Shown one piece after another: positions 33,121-42,938 of a DNA stretch of 53,058 bases (positions are counted from its first letter, which is position 1; every line of letters begins with the position of its first letter). The notes beneath the pieces are model-generated. The model was not told where the DNA came from. It saw only the letters and a program-made list of their open reading frames with translations, and searched no databases. This DNA comes from Irineochytrium annulatum (taxonomy: Eukaryota > Chytridiomycota > Chytridiomycetes > Chytridiales > Chytridiaceae), in the NCBI GenBank assembly GCA_027600665.1, contig JADGJL010000056.1, forward strand, positions 1 to 53,058, written 5' to 3'. Made by a program: the position numbers and the translations under genes.

Positions 33121-33879
33121 ATGCGAAACGTCCTCAAACTCACTTTCAAGCCGGCGATCCCATTCTCCTCACTCATCCCCATCCTCTCTGGCGCCCGTAC
33201 GATCATGACGGCCTCAAGTTTCTATGACATCCCAGTCCGTGACTTCCGCAAACAGGACTTCAATCTGAACGAGCTTAGGGGGAAGGTCCGTACTTAAGCT
33301 TGCATGCGATTTGGGATCTAACTTTCCCATTCTGTGGAACAGGTCGTGCTGATCGTGAACGTCGCTTCCCAGGTACGATTAATTGCCCTATTTTACCTCT
33401 ATTGTCGTTGCCCGGTTGTGATCCCTGATCCAAATTATGCAACAACAGTGTGGCTTTACGCCTCAATACGCCGGCCTCGAGAAGCTTTGGCAGAACCATA
33501 AGGACTCCGGCCTCGTAATCCTTGGTTTTCCCACCAATGACTTCAAGCAGGAGCCGCTGGAGGGCGAGGAGCTCGTACAGTCCTGCTCGAGGGACTGGAA
33601 GGTCTCCTTCCCGATCATGGAGAAGATCCACGTAAACGGGAGCGAGGAACATGACATTTACAAGTTCCTGAAGAGCCAAAGAAGCGGGATCTTGGGTCTC
33701 AAGTGGGTTATTGAGTTTGGCGTGGGATGCGGTATGTTAACGTATACCATAACAGAATGATCAAGTGGAACTTCGAGAAGTTCCTGATTGCCAAGGACGG
33801 AACCGTTGTGAACCGTTACGCCTCCACCTCCACGCCGGAAGGCATCGAGAAGGACATCAAGGCCGAGCTCGCCAAGTGA
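33121..33879 (+). CDS. Cysteine-type glutathione/thioredoxin peroxidase (GPx family)
   Basis: Four exons (33121-33285, 33343-33372, 33449-33702, 33756-33879) encode 190 residues from the ATG at 33121. The peroxidatic cysteine is C66 ([12 protein letters not shown]) and the likely resolving cysteine is C111 ([13 protein letters not shown]). Their 45-residue spacing resembles yeast Gpx3, so thioredoxin is the likely reductant. WN of the catalytic tetrad is present (IKWNFEKFL). The tetrad Gln, normally in PCNQFG, is replaced: the segment reads PTNDFK. The first 28 residues are basic and hydrophobic, suiting mitochondria. An in-frame ATG at 33205 ([14 protein letters not shown]) would give the cytosolic form. 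ATG 33061 is a longer alternative. These enzymes reduce hydroperoxides and can relay oxidant signals. Confidence 0.9.
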
Positions 33880-34302
33880 TAATACTCCTCGAGCTCGCTC
33901 TCAAGTGGTGTTTTTCCTCCTTTGTCTCGTGTTTGTTTCGCTTTCTTGCTGGTTATTCATGAGTGCCTTGTGCATAGTGTGCGATATATGTACCTTGTTC
34001 TTTCATTTTATCCTGTTTAACCGATATTGACAAAGAACCGAGGCATGGATGTGAATGTTGCTCGTCATCTGTCTCGTTCATATTATGCTTCCTATTATAT
34101 GCTTCATCGCAAAGCAGCAAATGATAGCAGGCGTAAGTCTGCAATTTCCTGTTCTGCTTCCTTTGACAGCACGTAGTGGATCGATACAGTGGATGTGGAT
34201 CGCTCACATAAGAGAGAATGTTCGATAATCAAGGACTCTTGCTTGTTAGTGGTATCTGCTTGTATGTCTTTGTCCATGGTCAATCTATATCACAACTTCC
34301 GT
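33880..34302. other. Convergent 3' intergenic region
   Basis: AT-richer tail-to-tail gap between the peroxidase and the LAA2-like gene. No coding or RNA feature was recognised. Confidence 0.5.
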
Positions 34303-36344
34303 CTACCGCTTCCCCTTAACCGGCTTCTTCCCCTTCGCCGTTGGTTTCGCTGAAGAAACAAGAAGGATTTCCGTCAGTCGAACGTCCGAACGGGTTAAAC
34401 GCAATACAAGGAAAGAATCAGGTGTAGGCAACACGTACCGCTTGCCTGCTGCGTCGCGTACTGCACGAGCGACGCGATCATCTTGTTGTGCATCTCGGCG
34501 TCCATGATAAGCTGCTCCTTCGAGTCGAGCCAAAAATTTGCCTGCTCCTGCATCTTGACCTGATACAGAGCCAGCTGCGTGATAAGATCCTCCAACTCCA
34601 TATTTGACTTTTGACGGAGTTCGTCTGCGAAAGATTCCATACGTCAAAAAACGGACAGCGGAAGCCCCCGCGCAACGTTCTTACCTTCTAAAAGGCTGCA
34701 GAGCCTCTTGGCCTCCAAAACGTCCGCCGTCTTCGGGTCCACCTCCATAAACGTCGACTGCGGGGCCATCGACTCTCCCCTCGGCGGTATCGCGACGGGC
34801 GGCTCCGTCGCTCTCCCCGGACTCGGCATGTCTTTGGTCGGCGCCGGTCTCTTCTCCGGCGACCCCATCCCGCTGACGTCCGACATCCGGCTACTCTCCG
34901 CCCGCCTCGTTGACTCGGACCACGATTGTGTAGGCGCTTTTGCGTCGGAGCGGGAGCCAGCGACGTTGGTGGAGTGCGCGGCACCGGGCTGATCGAGCTC
35001 CTCGTTCGCGACGTTCAGGTCAAGGGCCTGGAGGAAGGCGCGACGAATGTGGGAGCGCTTCCACCGGAAGCGCGTGGAGACGTTCTCGTTGTACTCGGCC
35101 TCCTTCAATAGCCTGAGCCAGAGCTGGTACCTGCGCATCGAGTTTAGACCTCTATCAAATGGTATCCTCCACTCACCACTCCTCCTCTTTGAACGCCGCA
35201 TTCGGTAACCGCACCTTCGCCTCCGTGTTGAACCCCCCAACAATCTTCCCCAATGGCGACGATGTTGTTGCACTCCCGGCTTTGTCAGCGTCCGGATCCG
35301 GCTCCTGTAGGGGCGGCACGATCTCATCGCCTGGTGGAAGCTTCGACACCGGGAACGCCTCTTTTAACACAGCTGAAAACTCGAGCGCCAAGTCCTGTTG
35401 CTCCATCGTCATGTTCGTTAACGTTGACGCCTGCCGTAATATAATTAGAACTCTCCACGCAGATAGACACCCACCAATATCCGCTCGATCCGCTCCTCCT
35501 CCAGCGGATCACCTAATCGGAGAGGTGAGACAGGCGCTGGCGCGGGGGCAGTAGTGCCCTGCATCGCGTCGTCCGACCCGCCAAAGTCCCCAAAATCATC
35601 GTCGTCGTCCTTCGCCCCGACCGCCGCCGTCGAGACAACCGCCCCCACCGCCGCAACAGGCGCATCCTGTTGGCTCGTCTCCACGAAGTCGTTTGACCCG
35701 AAGTCCCCAAACTCATCGTCGTCATCAACAGCTGGCGTTTGCGGCGCAGGCGACGCAGCTTTCGACACTAGTACGGCCGCTGCAGCGTTATCCACCAATG
35801 CCTCCGTTACGGCATCCGGCGGCGGTGCTGTCGCGAAGTCAGCGAATTCCCCAAAATCCGAGCCTCCGCCCTTGGACTCCACAGCGCTCGCCGGCCGATC
35901 CAGTGACTGGCGTGGCGGCTCCTCCAGCGACTGCAGCGTAGGCTCCACCTCACTGACGACGACAGCTTTCTCCGGTAGCCCCAGTGGTGGAGCTGGTTCC
36001 GGGATCTCCCACGCGGGTGTAGGTGAGGGCTCAGGCAGGGATTCCGCGGACGTCGGCGCTGTGATGGCGTTAAGAACCACGAGCGATGCCGCGGACGTAA
36101 TCGCGTGATGATGGTCGTCGGCTGTTCCATTCCCCAAGAGGCTCTCCGTCGTGGCGGGCGTGGGTGTCGTCGAAATTTCGGGGACCTCCGCCGCGTGGGT
36201 CGTGGGGGTGGGATTGGCAACAAGCGGCGGATCGCCCGCTGTGGGGGTCCAAAGCACCGCCGGCGCGTCAAGAGGCGTCGGCTGCATCGGCGTGAGGACG
36301 CCCGCGCTACCGCTCTTCCAGGGGTCCGCGAAGTCCTCGTCCAT
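34303..36344 (-). CDS. Aftiphilin/Laa2-like clathrin-adaptor accessory protein
   Basis: Five exons (36344-35475, 35430-35177, 35130-34685, 34624-34439, 34349-34303) encode 600 residues. The N-terminal 290 residues are disordered, Pro/Thr/Ala-rich, and carry three acidic phenylalanine repeats: SDFGEFADF (162-170), DDDDEFGDF (207-215) and DDDDDFGDF (246-254). Such FG(D/E)F peptides bind gamma-ear or appendage domains of AP-1 and GGA adaptors, as in aftiphilin and yeast Laa2. The second half contains a conserved-looking block YQLWLRLLKEAEYNENVSTR, KRSHIRRAFLQALDL, and a helical C-terminus (ELEDLITQLALYQVKMQEQ) ending in a Lys-rich tail. The role inferred is recruitment of clathrin/AP-1 machinery at the trans-Golgi or endosomes. 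The assignment rests on motifs and layout, not full-length homology. Confidence 0.6.
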
Positions 36345-36527
36345 TTCTCGAGGATGACTTTTGGTTGTGGCGGTCAAACATCGAGTCGAGGCCGAGGCAT
36401 GTGAGGGTACAGCGACGGCGGGCGGCGGCGACTCAAGCCGACGGGTCGCTAAGGGCCGGTGTGCGTACAATCATAACGACCCTACACGCACCGGGCCGCG
36501 GATGACGGCCCGCGTCGGGATCGGCAT

Positions 36528-37547
36528 ATGGATGCTCCCAAGCCCCTCCAACCCGTTACGCCGACAATCACCCTGGCGCGGTCGCGTTCACGTACTCCTC
36601 CACCCCGGCTTTCCTCTCGTCAGCCTCCGCCCTCCAGCAGGACAGCCAGCCCTCCTCCCCACCCTCCGACAGCCCTCTCCCTCCCATCGTCCAGCTCGTC
36701 ATCTCCGCCCTGCCTCGTCTTCTCCTCGTCCCGTTCGTCGTCGTCCTATTCCTTTGGATCTACAACGCCGAGGGCGGCCTCGGCACGGTCGAGGAGAACG
36801 TGTTCGGCGTGCACGCGCTCTTGATGAGCTTGATGGTCGTCGTGCTGATGCAGGAGGCCGTGTTGACGTTTAGCCCCGCGGGGGTGGGTGCTTTTATCAA
36901 AAACGCGATGGCAAAGAGGTACGATTTTTCTCGCCTACACGTGCTCTTCTGGTGCTAAAACTGCTGCAACCTCTTTTTTTTGACTAGGATGATTCACGTC
37001 GGCCTTCACATCCTCAGCTTGGCAGCCGCCATCGGTGGACTCGTGGCAATCATCGCGTACAAAAACCTCTCGGACCAGCCGCCCGCCTTCCCATTCTTCC
37101 ACCTCTACTCCCCTCATTCATGGGCCGGTATCGCCTTCTTGGCGCTCTACATCCTTCAGTTCATCGGCGGTGCCGCTTCGCAGGTATGCAGTCAGCTCAT
37201 CGTTTCTTTCGACACGACGCCGTGCTATTAGTGTCCCAGCCTCACACTAACCCCTCTCCTCGCAGGCCATCACCCTTTCCGCCCGCACCCATCGCATCAC
37301 CCGTCGCCTGCACGCCCTCCTCGGTGACGCCTGCTACATTCTCGGCGTGGCCGTCTGCGCCATGGGGTTCCAGGACATGCAGGGGTCCGATCTGGCCGAA
37401 TCCTCGCCCCCGATGGACATGATGAACATGACCATGAACATGACGGGTTACTACCCGGATTCGAACCTGGCGAGGTACGCGAGCGCCAACACGCTGCTCT
37501 TGATTGTCATTGCGATCGCTGTTTATGTCGCCAAGACGAAGTTCTGA
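36528..37547 (+). CDS. Cytochrome b561-type transmembrane ferric/ascorbate reductase
   Basis: Three secure exons (up to 36918, 36988-37183, 37266-37547) encode a six-span haem protein. Four haem-ligand histidines fall in the expected places: FGVHALLMSLM, HVGLHILSL, LYSPHSWAG and RRLHALLGD. Family members transfer electrons across endosomal, vacuolar or plasma membranes, usually from ascorbate, to reduce iron or dehydroascorbate. The 5' end is uncertain. The membrane frame is open back to 36504 but has no ATG. A start at 36528 with an 83-nt intron (36555-36637) restores phase and gives 261 residues; a 32-nt intron is a less likely alternative. A Met-rich loop (MDMMNMTMNMTG) before the last span contains N-glycosylation sequons and could be a metal-handling feature. 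It is divergent from the LAA2-like gene by about 180 bp. Confidence 0.82.
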
Positions 37548-38517
37548 GTTTTGAAATGGGGATGCTGGGGGGATGCGGGCTTACAGCTCTGACATCGTCT
37601 AGGCTCCTCCTTTTGAATATTGTGGGCTTTCCTAGCACCTTCATCTTCGCGTATCATTTTCTTACCTCTTTATCACCCTTTGTAGTCGTAGTCTTATCCG
37701 GCGGGAGCCGTTGATATCACGAAACTGTTCTCTGGTCTGCATCTCTTAGTGGTCATTTTTTATGACTGCATTTTACTATTGATACGAACGATTGATTGTA
37801 TTCCTGCCGAGTTGAACCGCTGAGTGCCTCTTAAAATACAATCGTTAAAATACAATCGTTAGCATTCACATTGTGGTACTTGATAACAATCTTGCATCGC
37901 AACGCGGATCCTGTAGACATCGACCATTCGGGCCGGACCAACCCGGCCTGGTGCCCTGTTGATGCTGGTAAGACCGTCGCACGCCAATATCGAGTTGAGT
38001 GGGCTGGCAAAGGCTGACGGGGAGCTGCATGTCGTTGTGGCATGAAGGGTTGCGGGCGGAAATGGACTTGAGGAGTTTGACGAGGATGGCCGGTGGAGGG
38101 GTGGTGGCTAATGGGCTGCTGACCGCGTCTGTGACCAACTGCAGTTCCTCGATGGAGGAGAGTTCTGGACATCATCTGAAAGTTGCGAGTAAATCAATAA
38201 ACCGTACACTTTTGGCCTCAAGATATCCAGTTGGTGTCGGTTACGAATATCACACTCCGTAAAGGCAGATTTGTTTGGAGTTGTGCTGACTGTTTTGGAA
38301 CTAAGCTTAAAATTCTCGCATATGGTTACAACTTCGTCGAGTGAATTCGCTGTGACACCAAAGATCCACCATGAACATCTCTAGTAGGTATCGCAAAAGG
38401 AGCATATATTACTAAAAACGCTCAAGCCGTAACGATTGTTCCACCTCGACAACTTCCCTCCGTTTAAACGTGTAAGTGGTCCTCCCCACTGCATCCTGCG
38501 ATCGCAACAAATCAAAA
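37548..38517. other. Convergent intergenic region with a coding-like minus-strand segment
   Basis: Nearly 1 kb between the cytochrome b561 and double zinc-cluster genes. A minus-strand frame at 37866-38160 contains EELQLVTDAVSS and PAILVKLLKSISARN, which faintly recalls a TFIIS N-terminal-type helical bundle. It has no good start or splice context and may be a relic or chance. Confidence 0.35.
37831..37858. repeat. Two tandem copies of a 14-bp unit
   Basis: The unit ttaaaatacaatcg occurs twice without a gap (37831-37844, 37845-37858). It is AT-rich and lies in the 3' flank of the cytochrome b561 gene. No function is evident. Confidence 0.8.
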
Positions 38518-40173
38518 TCACCCTATCCACTCATCCCCGTCTCCGCAGCCCACCCCCCATCCCTCTCCCAACGCCTCGATATCCGCCAGCGCATCGCACC
38601 CGCCTAGCAGCTCCTTCAGCACATCCGGCTGGCACCCCTCCACCAGGGGTAAAAACTCGGACGGGAGGAGGCCGCAGGGGAAAGGTTGCTCCGAATCGCT
38701 GGTGGTGGTCGAGACCAAGGAGGGAAAGGAATCCGACAGGGATATGTCAAGCGGATTAACGTTCGGGAACAGGAGGTCCCGGGGTGTGGACGCGGTTGAA
38801 GGAGCGAGGGTGGAGGGTGTCGGGAAGGTAGATGAGGGTGGGGCGGGGCTCAAGACGGCAGGCGACGATGCGGTTTTCTTTGACTCCAATAACCCCCTCG
38901 CTGCAAGACACGGCGGTAAGTTATGCGGCCGCTCCGCTCTAGATGCCGGCATTGGAAGAAGCGGCCGCTGCTGGTGCTGTGCGACGACGGGGCAGCCGTT
39001 ACATGACGTCCCCACGGCTTTGACGCGGACCTTCCTCGGCGGGTCGACGCAACGGTTGGGCTCACCGCGCCGAACGCATCGTGCGCAAGGGCGGGCCCCG
39101 TCACACGAGAGATGCGACTTCTGACACGTCGCGCATGCTCCCGTTGTCATCCGGCGGCGCTTTACGCCGACCGAGTCCGGCTCGGTCGCTTCGGGCGTTG
39201 AGGTTGCTCGCTTCAACGGTCCATTCAAAAGAATGTCGTTCTCCCTTGTCAGCCCCGTCCCCATCGCGCTGCCCACGGCCGTATCTTCCCCAGCTATCCC
39301 GCCACATCCCAAAAAGTCCAACCCTCCCGCATCCACCGTTCCCGCACCCCACATATCCCCCAGCGCCTCAATATCCACCAACGCATTCCCACCAAACAGC
39401 GACCCAAACGCGTCCGGCCTCGTGCAGTCGATGAAGGGCTCGAAGTCCGAAGGCGCGAGCCCGCATGGAAACGCAGACAGCTCCGGCTGGCTTGACGCGT
39501 CGGGTTGATTCTGCTGGTTGAGCGTGTCGGCAATAAGGGCCGCGAAGGCGTCTGTGAGTGTGATGTTCATTGGATCCTGCTGAAGCGGTTGAGGTTGAGG
39601 GAACATGTCTTGGTTTTTAAGAGATGCTTCCAGGGACTTCGACGACGGGGTGGTCATAGTCGGCGTAATGGCCTGGCTGGTGAAGGCCGTCGGCGTGGGC
39701 AACGGCGACGGCCCCAGCGCTGGGCTCGACACTCGACTCGGCTCGATCTTCATCCGCCTCGCAGCCAAACAGGGCGGCAGCCCCATAACTCTATCCGTCG
39801 CCGTCGTCGGTGGCGCCGGCAGCAGCGGCCGCCTTATCGCCGCGGCGGGACAGGCATCGCAAGACGACTTGGCTCCGCTTTTTCCCGATGATGAGACCAC
39901 CCGCGGCTTCCTCGGTGCGTCCGCGCAACCCGCGGCGTCTCCGCGACGGACGCAACGTGCGCAGGGTCGGGCGCCGTCGCAGGAGACGTGGGAGCGCTGG
40001 CATTGGGAGCAAGCTCGCGATGCTGTCCGACGTTTTGCTGCGGTTGGGGCCGCGGTAGCTGGCGTGGTTGAGGATGGCAGGGCCGAGGACGTTGACGGAT
40101 CGAAGGCCTCCTCGACCTTCGTAAGAACGGCAGGCGGCGTCTGGGTCGCGGCCGGGTGCATGGAGGCCGACAT
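38518..40173 (-). CDS. Zn2Cys6 transcription factor made of two tandem copies of itself
   Basis: A single uninterrupted frame encodes 551 residues. Two binuclear zinc clusters are present: C55-C58-C65-C71-C74-C83 and C347-C350-C357-C363-C366-C375. Both read CxxCxxSHxSCDGARPCARC, with the same C-x2-C-x6-C-x5-C-x2-C-x8-C spacing, resembling the AcuK/Ert1-type SHxxCD clusters. Each cluster is followed in the same order by CxxCP...RPLLP and LPPCLAAR, then a Pro/Ser linker, then PxxITLTDAF or PLDISLSDSF. Each half ends with FPCGLxPSxFxP(F/L)..C and ALxDIEALGxxWG. The whole ~270-residue protein is therefore duplicated head-to-tail. Zn2Cys6 proteins are fungal-specific DNA-binding regulators, usually dimeric on CGG half-sites. 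The fusion could bind as one chain. No middle-homology domain was recognised. Confidence 0.9.
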   Translation of the reverse strand: MSASMHPAATQTPPAVLTKVEEAFDPSTSSALPSSTTPATAAPTAAKRRTASRACSQCQRSHVSCDGARPCARCVRRGDAAGCADAPRKPRVVSSSGKSGAKSSCDACPAAAIRRPLLPAPPTTATDRVMGLPPCLAARRMKIEPSRVSSPALGPSPLPTPTAFTSQAITPTMTTPSSKSLEASLKNQDMFPQPQPLQQDPMNITLTDAFAALIADTLNQQNQPDASSQPELSAFPCGLAPSDFEPFIDCTRPDAFGSLFGGNALVDIEALGDMWGAGTVDAGGLDFLGCGGIAGEDTAVGSAMGTGLTRENDILLNGPLKRATSTPEATEPDSVGVKRRRMTTGACATCQKSHLSCDGARPCARCVRRGEPNRCVDPPRKVRVKAVGTSCNGCPVVAQHQQRPLLPMPASRAERPHNLPPCLAARGLLESKKTASSPAVLSPAPPSSTFPTPSTLAPSTASTPRDLLFPNVNPLDISLSDSFPSLVSTTTSDSEQPFPCGLLPSEFLPLVEGCQPDVLKELLGGCDALADIEALGEGWGVGCGDGDEWIG

Positions 40174-40217
40174 CGGTGCTGGTGGTAAGTGGGCTGAAAA
40201 TTGAGTTCACCTTGCAG
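40174..40217. promoter_or_regulatory. 44-bp divergent interval between start codons
   Basis: The start codons of the zinc-cluster factor (minus) and the AATase-family gene (plus) are 44 bp apart. The interval reads like an intron end (GTAAGT at 40187, then CACCTTGCAG just before ATG). One or both 5' UTRs may therefore start inside the neighbour, or a 5' UTR intron may exist. Co-regulation or antisense interference is possible. Confidence 0.45.
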
Positions 40218-42938
40218 ATGACTGAGCCCGATCTCGCTGTGGCTGCCGTTGCCGACATCCCCGCCGCCGGTGACGCGCCCCTCCCCGGCGTCCCCGCGAA
40301 TGGATCCGCGGCGGGCGAGCCCATCAAGATGCAGGAGGTTAAGGGCAAGGAGCCGGCGTTTGCCGCTGCTGTTGTTCACGAGGGACATCCCAGGCAAGTG
40401 CTATAAACCCTGCATCGTCGGAGGGAAGGATCGGGTCGTGAGCTGGTAGACGGTGGACTGTGGAGAGGGAGGGGACGGGTCGCGGTTGTGGGTGACCCTG
40501 GTGGGGTAATGCGACCGTTGGAAGGCAGTGCATCTGCAACGCGAGACGATGCCTCTTGAAGCTAACGGCTCTGATCTCACAGCGGCCCGGAGACGATCGT
40601 GCCGGCCGTAACCGACGCCGCCGCCCGCCCGCCCACCGGCCGGCGCAACTCCGAGGGCAAGCCCCTAAAGAAGAAGAAGAACATTAAGCCCGTCGTTCAA
40701 GAGGGTTCACTCTCGATCGTCGAGCGCGTCTTCTTCAAGTCCGCACCCGGTCGGCCGCAGGTGATAATGGGCATCATTCTTCGACTCCGGCTGCCTCCCG
40801 GAGTGCCGAGTTTGAGGCTGGAGAGGATTGTGGACCTTTTGCGGATTGCGCAGAGCAAGCATTATAGGCTGAGCTCATATATCGACCCGACGACGATGGT
40901 GGCGCACCCGATGGCAAGGACGGCAAAGGATCTGCCGTGCAATTATCGGTTCGTGGAGCGGAAGACGAGGGATACGTGGCAGGATGTTTATGATGAGGAG
41001 GTTTGTATTTTGTAAAACTTAAGGGCGACGGATACGAAGGAAGATAGGAGAGTTAAGAGAAATCGAGAGATGCAGACATGGAGAGATGGCGAGACAAAGA
41101 GACCGAAAGACGGAGAGGTGGAGAGACGAAGAGACGAAGAGACGAATTATCAGGAGAGACGGAGAGGAAGAGAGGTGGAGAGATGGAGAGATGGAGAGGT
41201 GGAGAGATGGAGAGATGGAGAGGTGGTGGTAAGATAAGGGGATGGGGGGAAGGACCGCCGACTTCGTCATACGGGCCCTAATTGTCACCCAATTCTTTGC
41301 AGATCAACACCAACTTCGACGTCAACGACGCCACTCGACCCCTCTGGCGTAGCGTTGCTATCGTCCCCAAAGAATGGATGCCCTCTGACTCGACGTCACT
41401 CGGCCAATCCCAGCTGAACCTCGCCATCCAACCTAAGGCCCCCTCTGTCTTCGTCACTGCCCCCGAGGGCGAGACCCAGCAAGCCGACATGTCGTCCTCC
41501 GCTGCCGCGGACAGCGCCCAGAGCATGCCTATCGTACCCGGTGGTATCCCCTCATCCACGAAGCCCATCTTGGCGAACGTATATGGGACGAGGGATCCGG
41601 ATATTGTGGAGGGGCACCCGTATTTTGAGATCATGTTCTCGTTCCATCATTGTCTCGGGGATGGGTTGAGCATGTTTGCGTATGCGAGGACGTTTCTGGA
41701 GAGGGCGGATAGGGAGAACCTGTTGGCGGAGGATTTGCATTTAGAGAATATCGAGGTCGTGAGGGAGCCCCCGCCGTTGATTGATAACCTGTTGGATCCA
41801 TGGTTTGTGGAGGTTGTTCCAGGTACGCATGTCCTCGCGCCTTCTTACTTTTGCCTCATTGCTAAGTTTATCTTGCAAAGTGATGGGAAGCATGGCCGTG
41901 AACCGCTTCGGAAAGAAAGGCCGTCGCTTTAAAGGTCATAAGAACGAGGGCGAGGAAGAACGCGCCACCCGCCCAACGGCCGTGACGAAGGCCGGCTCTG
42001 TCCGGTCCCCGTCCCCAGCCGCCTCCGAAGAATCACACACGCCCTCCACCGTCAGCGCCATTCAGCCCGGCAACAGCAGCCTCGCCCCTTCCACCGTAGC
42101 GGGCACCGCGCCCCCATCCGTCTCGATCCCTCTAACACCCGCTGCGCGCACCAAGGTCCGAGTTCTCTGGTTTGACAACGACTTCATTTCGGCTCTGAGG
42201 AAGAAGAGCAAGAGCGAGGGCACCACCATCGCGGCCGTCATGGTCGTGGCGAGCCTCGCGGCCGTGCGCACCTCGTTCGCCACCTTGCCTAAATACGCCA
42301 AGAAGCCGCTGCCAAGCAAGCAAGGGTGGGTTGTGACGAACAGCGTGCGGCACATGCTCCCGCAGTCCCGACTCCTGCAGGGCGGGGATCGGGAGGTGGA
42401 TGAGGGGTTGAAGATGTTTGGAGGGTACGCGGGGAGCGTGACGAACTCGTCTTTGCTCTTGGAGGACCACAGCGACGTCTGGGAGCGGTGCCGCGTCGTC
42501 CGCAAGAGTATCAGCAAGTGCTTCAGGGACTCGATTCAGCGGATGAAGCTGATGAACTATTGCTACCGCCATCCGAGCTTATGGCGGATGGTGGAACGGA
42601 ATACGGACCTCGCCAAGCTGTCGCGGACGTACAGCGTAGAGGTTGCGAACCTAGGCGCGTGGGAATACCCCGTTGCGCCTCCCGACGCTCCCGCAGATGA
42701 CAGCAGGTGCAGGCTGGATCATTTTGGAGGGGTCGTGAACTCGAGCTTTGATGGGGTCAGGGGTTTGTTCACAGTCGGGTTGATTACGCTGGGGGGTAGG
42801 ATGAGCGCGGCTGTGGGGTATGATATGAACTCGGTGCATGAGAGTGAGGCGGATATTTTCGTAAAGGCGCTTTGTGAAGGGTTAATGAAGCTGAAGGATT
42901 TGGAGGGGAAGGTTACTGTGGGTCAGATTCGGCAGTAA
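40218..42938 (+). CDS. AATase-family acyltransferase (alcohol acetyltransferase-like, HHxxxDG)
   Basis: Four exons (40218-40393, 40583-41000, 41303-41822, 41881-42938) encode 723 residues. The acyltransferase core begins near SIVERVFFKSAPGRPQV and runs to the end. The catalytic motif is HHCLGDG at 313-319, preceded by PYFEIMFSF, with RPLWR upstream. The later VANLGAWE resembles the conserved SNLG-type motif. This places it in the condensation-like CoA-dependent acyltransferase superfamily with yeast Atf1/Sli1. Donor and acceptor are not predictable. A Ser/Thr/Pro-rich insert (about 385-450) and a long acidic/Ala N-terminus make it longer than Atf1 (525). The first intron begins GC (CAG|GCAAGT), and no GT donor restores the frame. 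The second intron holds a long purine repeat. It is divergent from the double zinc-cluster gene. Confidence 0.78.
41036..41236 (+). repeat. Purine (GA-rich) degenerate tandem repeat inside an intron
   Basis: About 200 nt of the 302-nt intron 41001-41302 is built from units such as GGAGAGAT and GGAGAGGT with occasional GAAGAGAC. On this strand it is nearly pure purine. Such tracts can form triplex or be length-variable. Confidence 0.85.

Noticed and set aside
37866..38160. Possible TFIIS N-terminal-like segment on the minus strand
   Set aside because: Similarity is faint, with no start, splice sites or downstream domain; kept only as a note in the gap entry.
39605..40204. Long open frame antisense to the double zinc-cluster gene
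   Set aside because: It mirrors a GC-rich coding sequence, is compositionally driven and matches no family. The minus-strand frame has the duplicated zinc clusters.
41036..41236. Purine repeat considered as a protein-coding repeat or CRISPR-like array
   Set aside because: Units are irregular, have no spacers and sit inside a phase-consistent intron.
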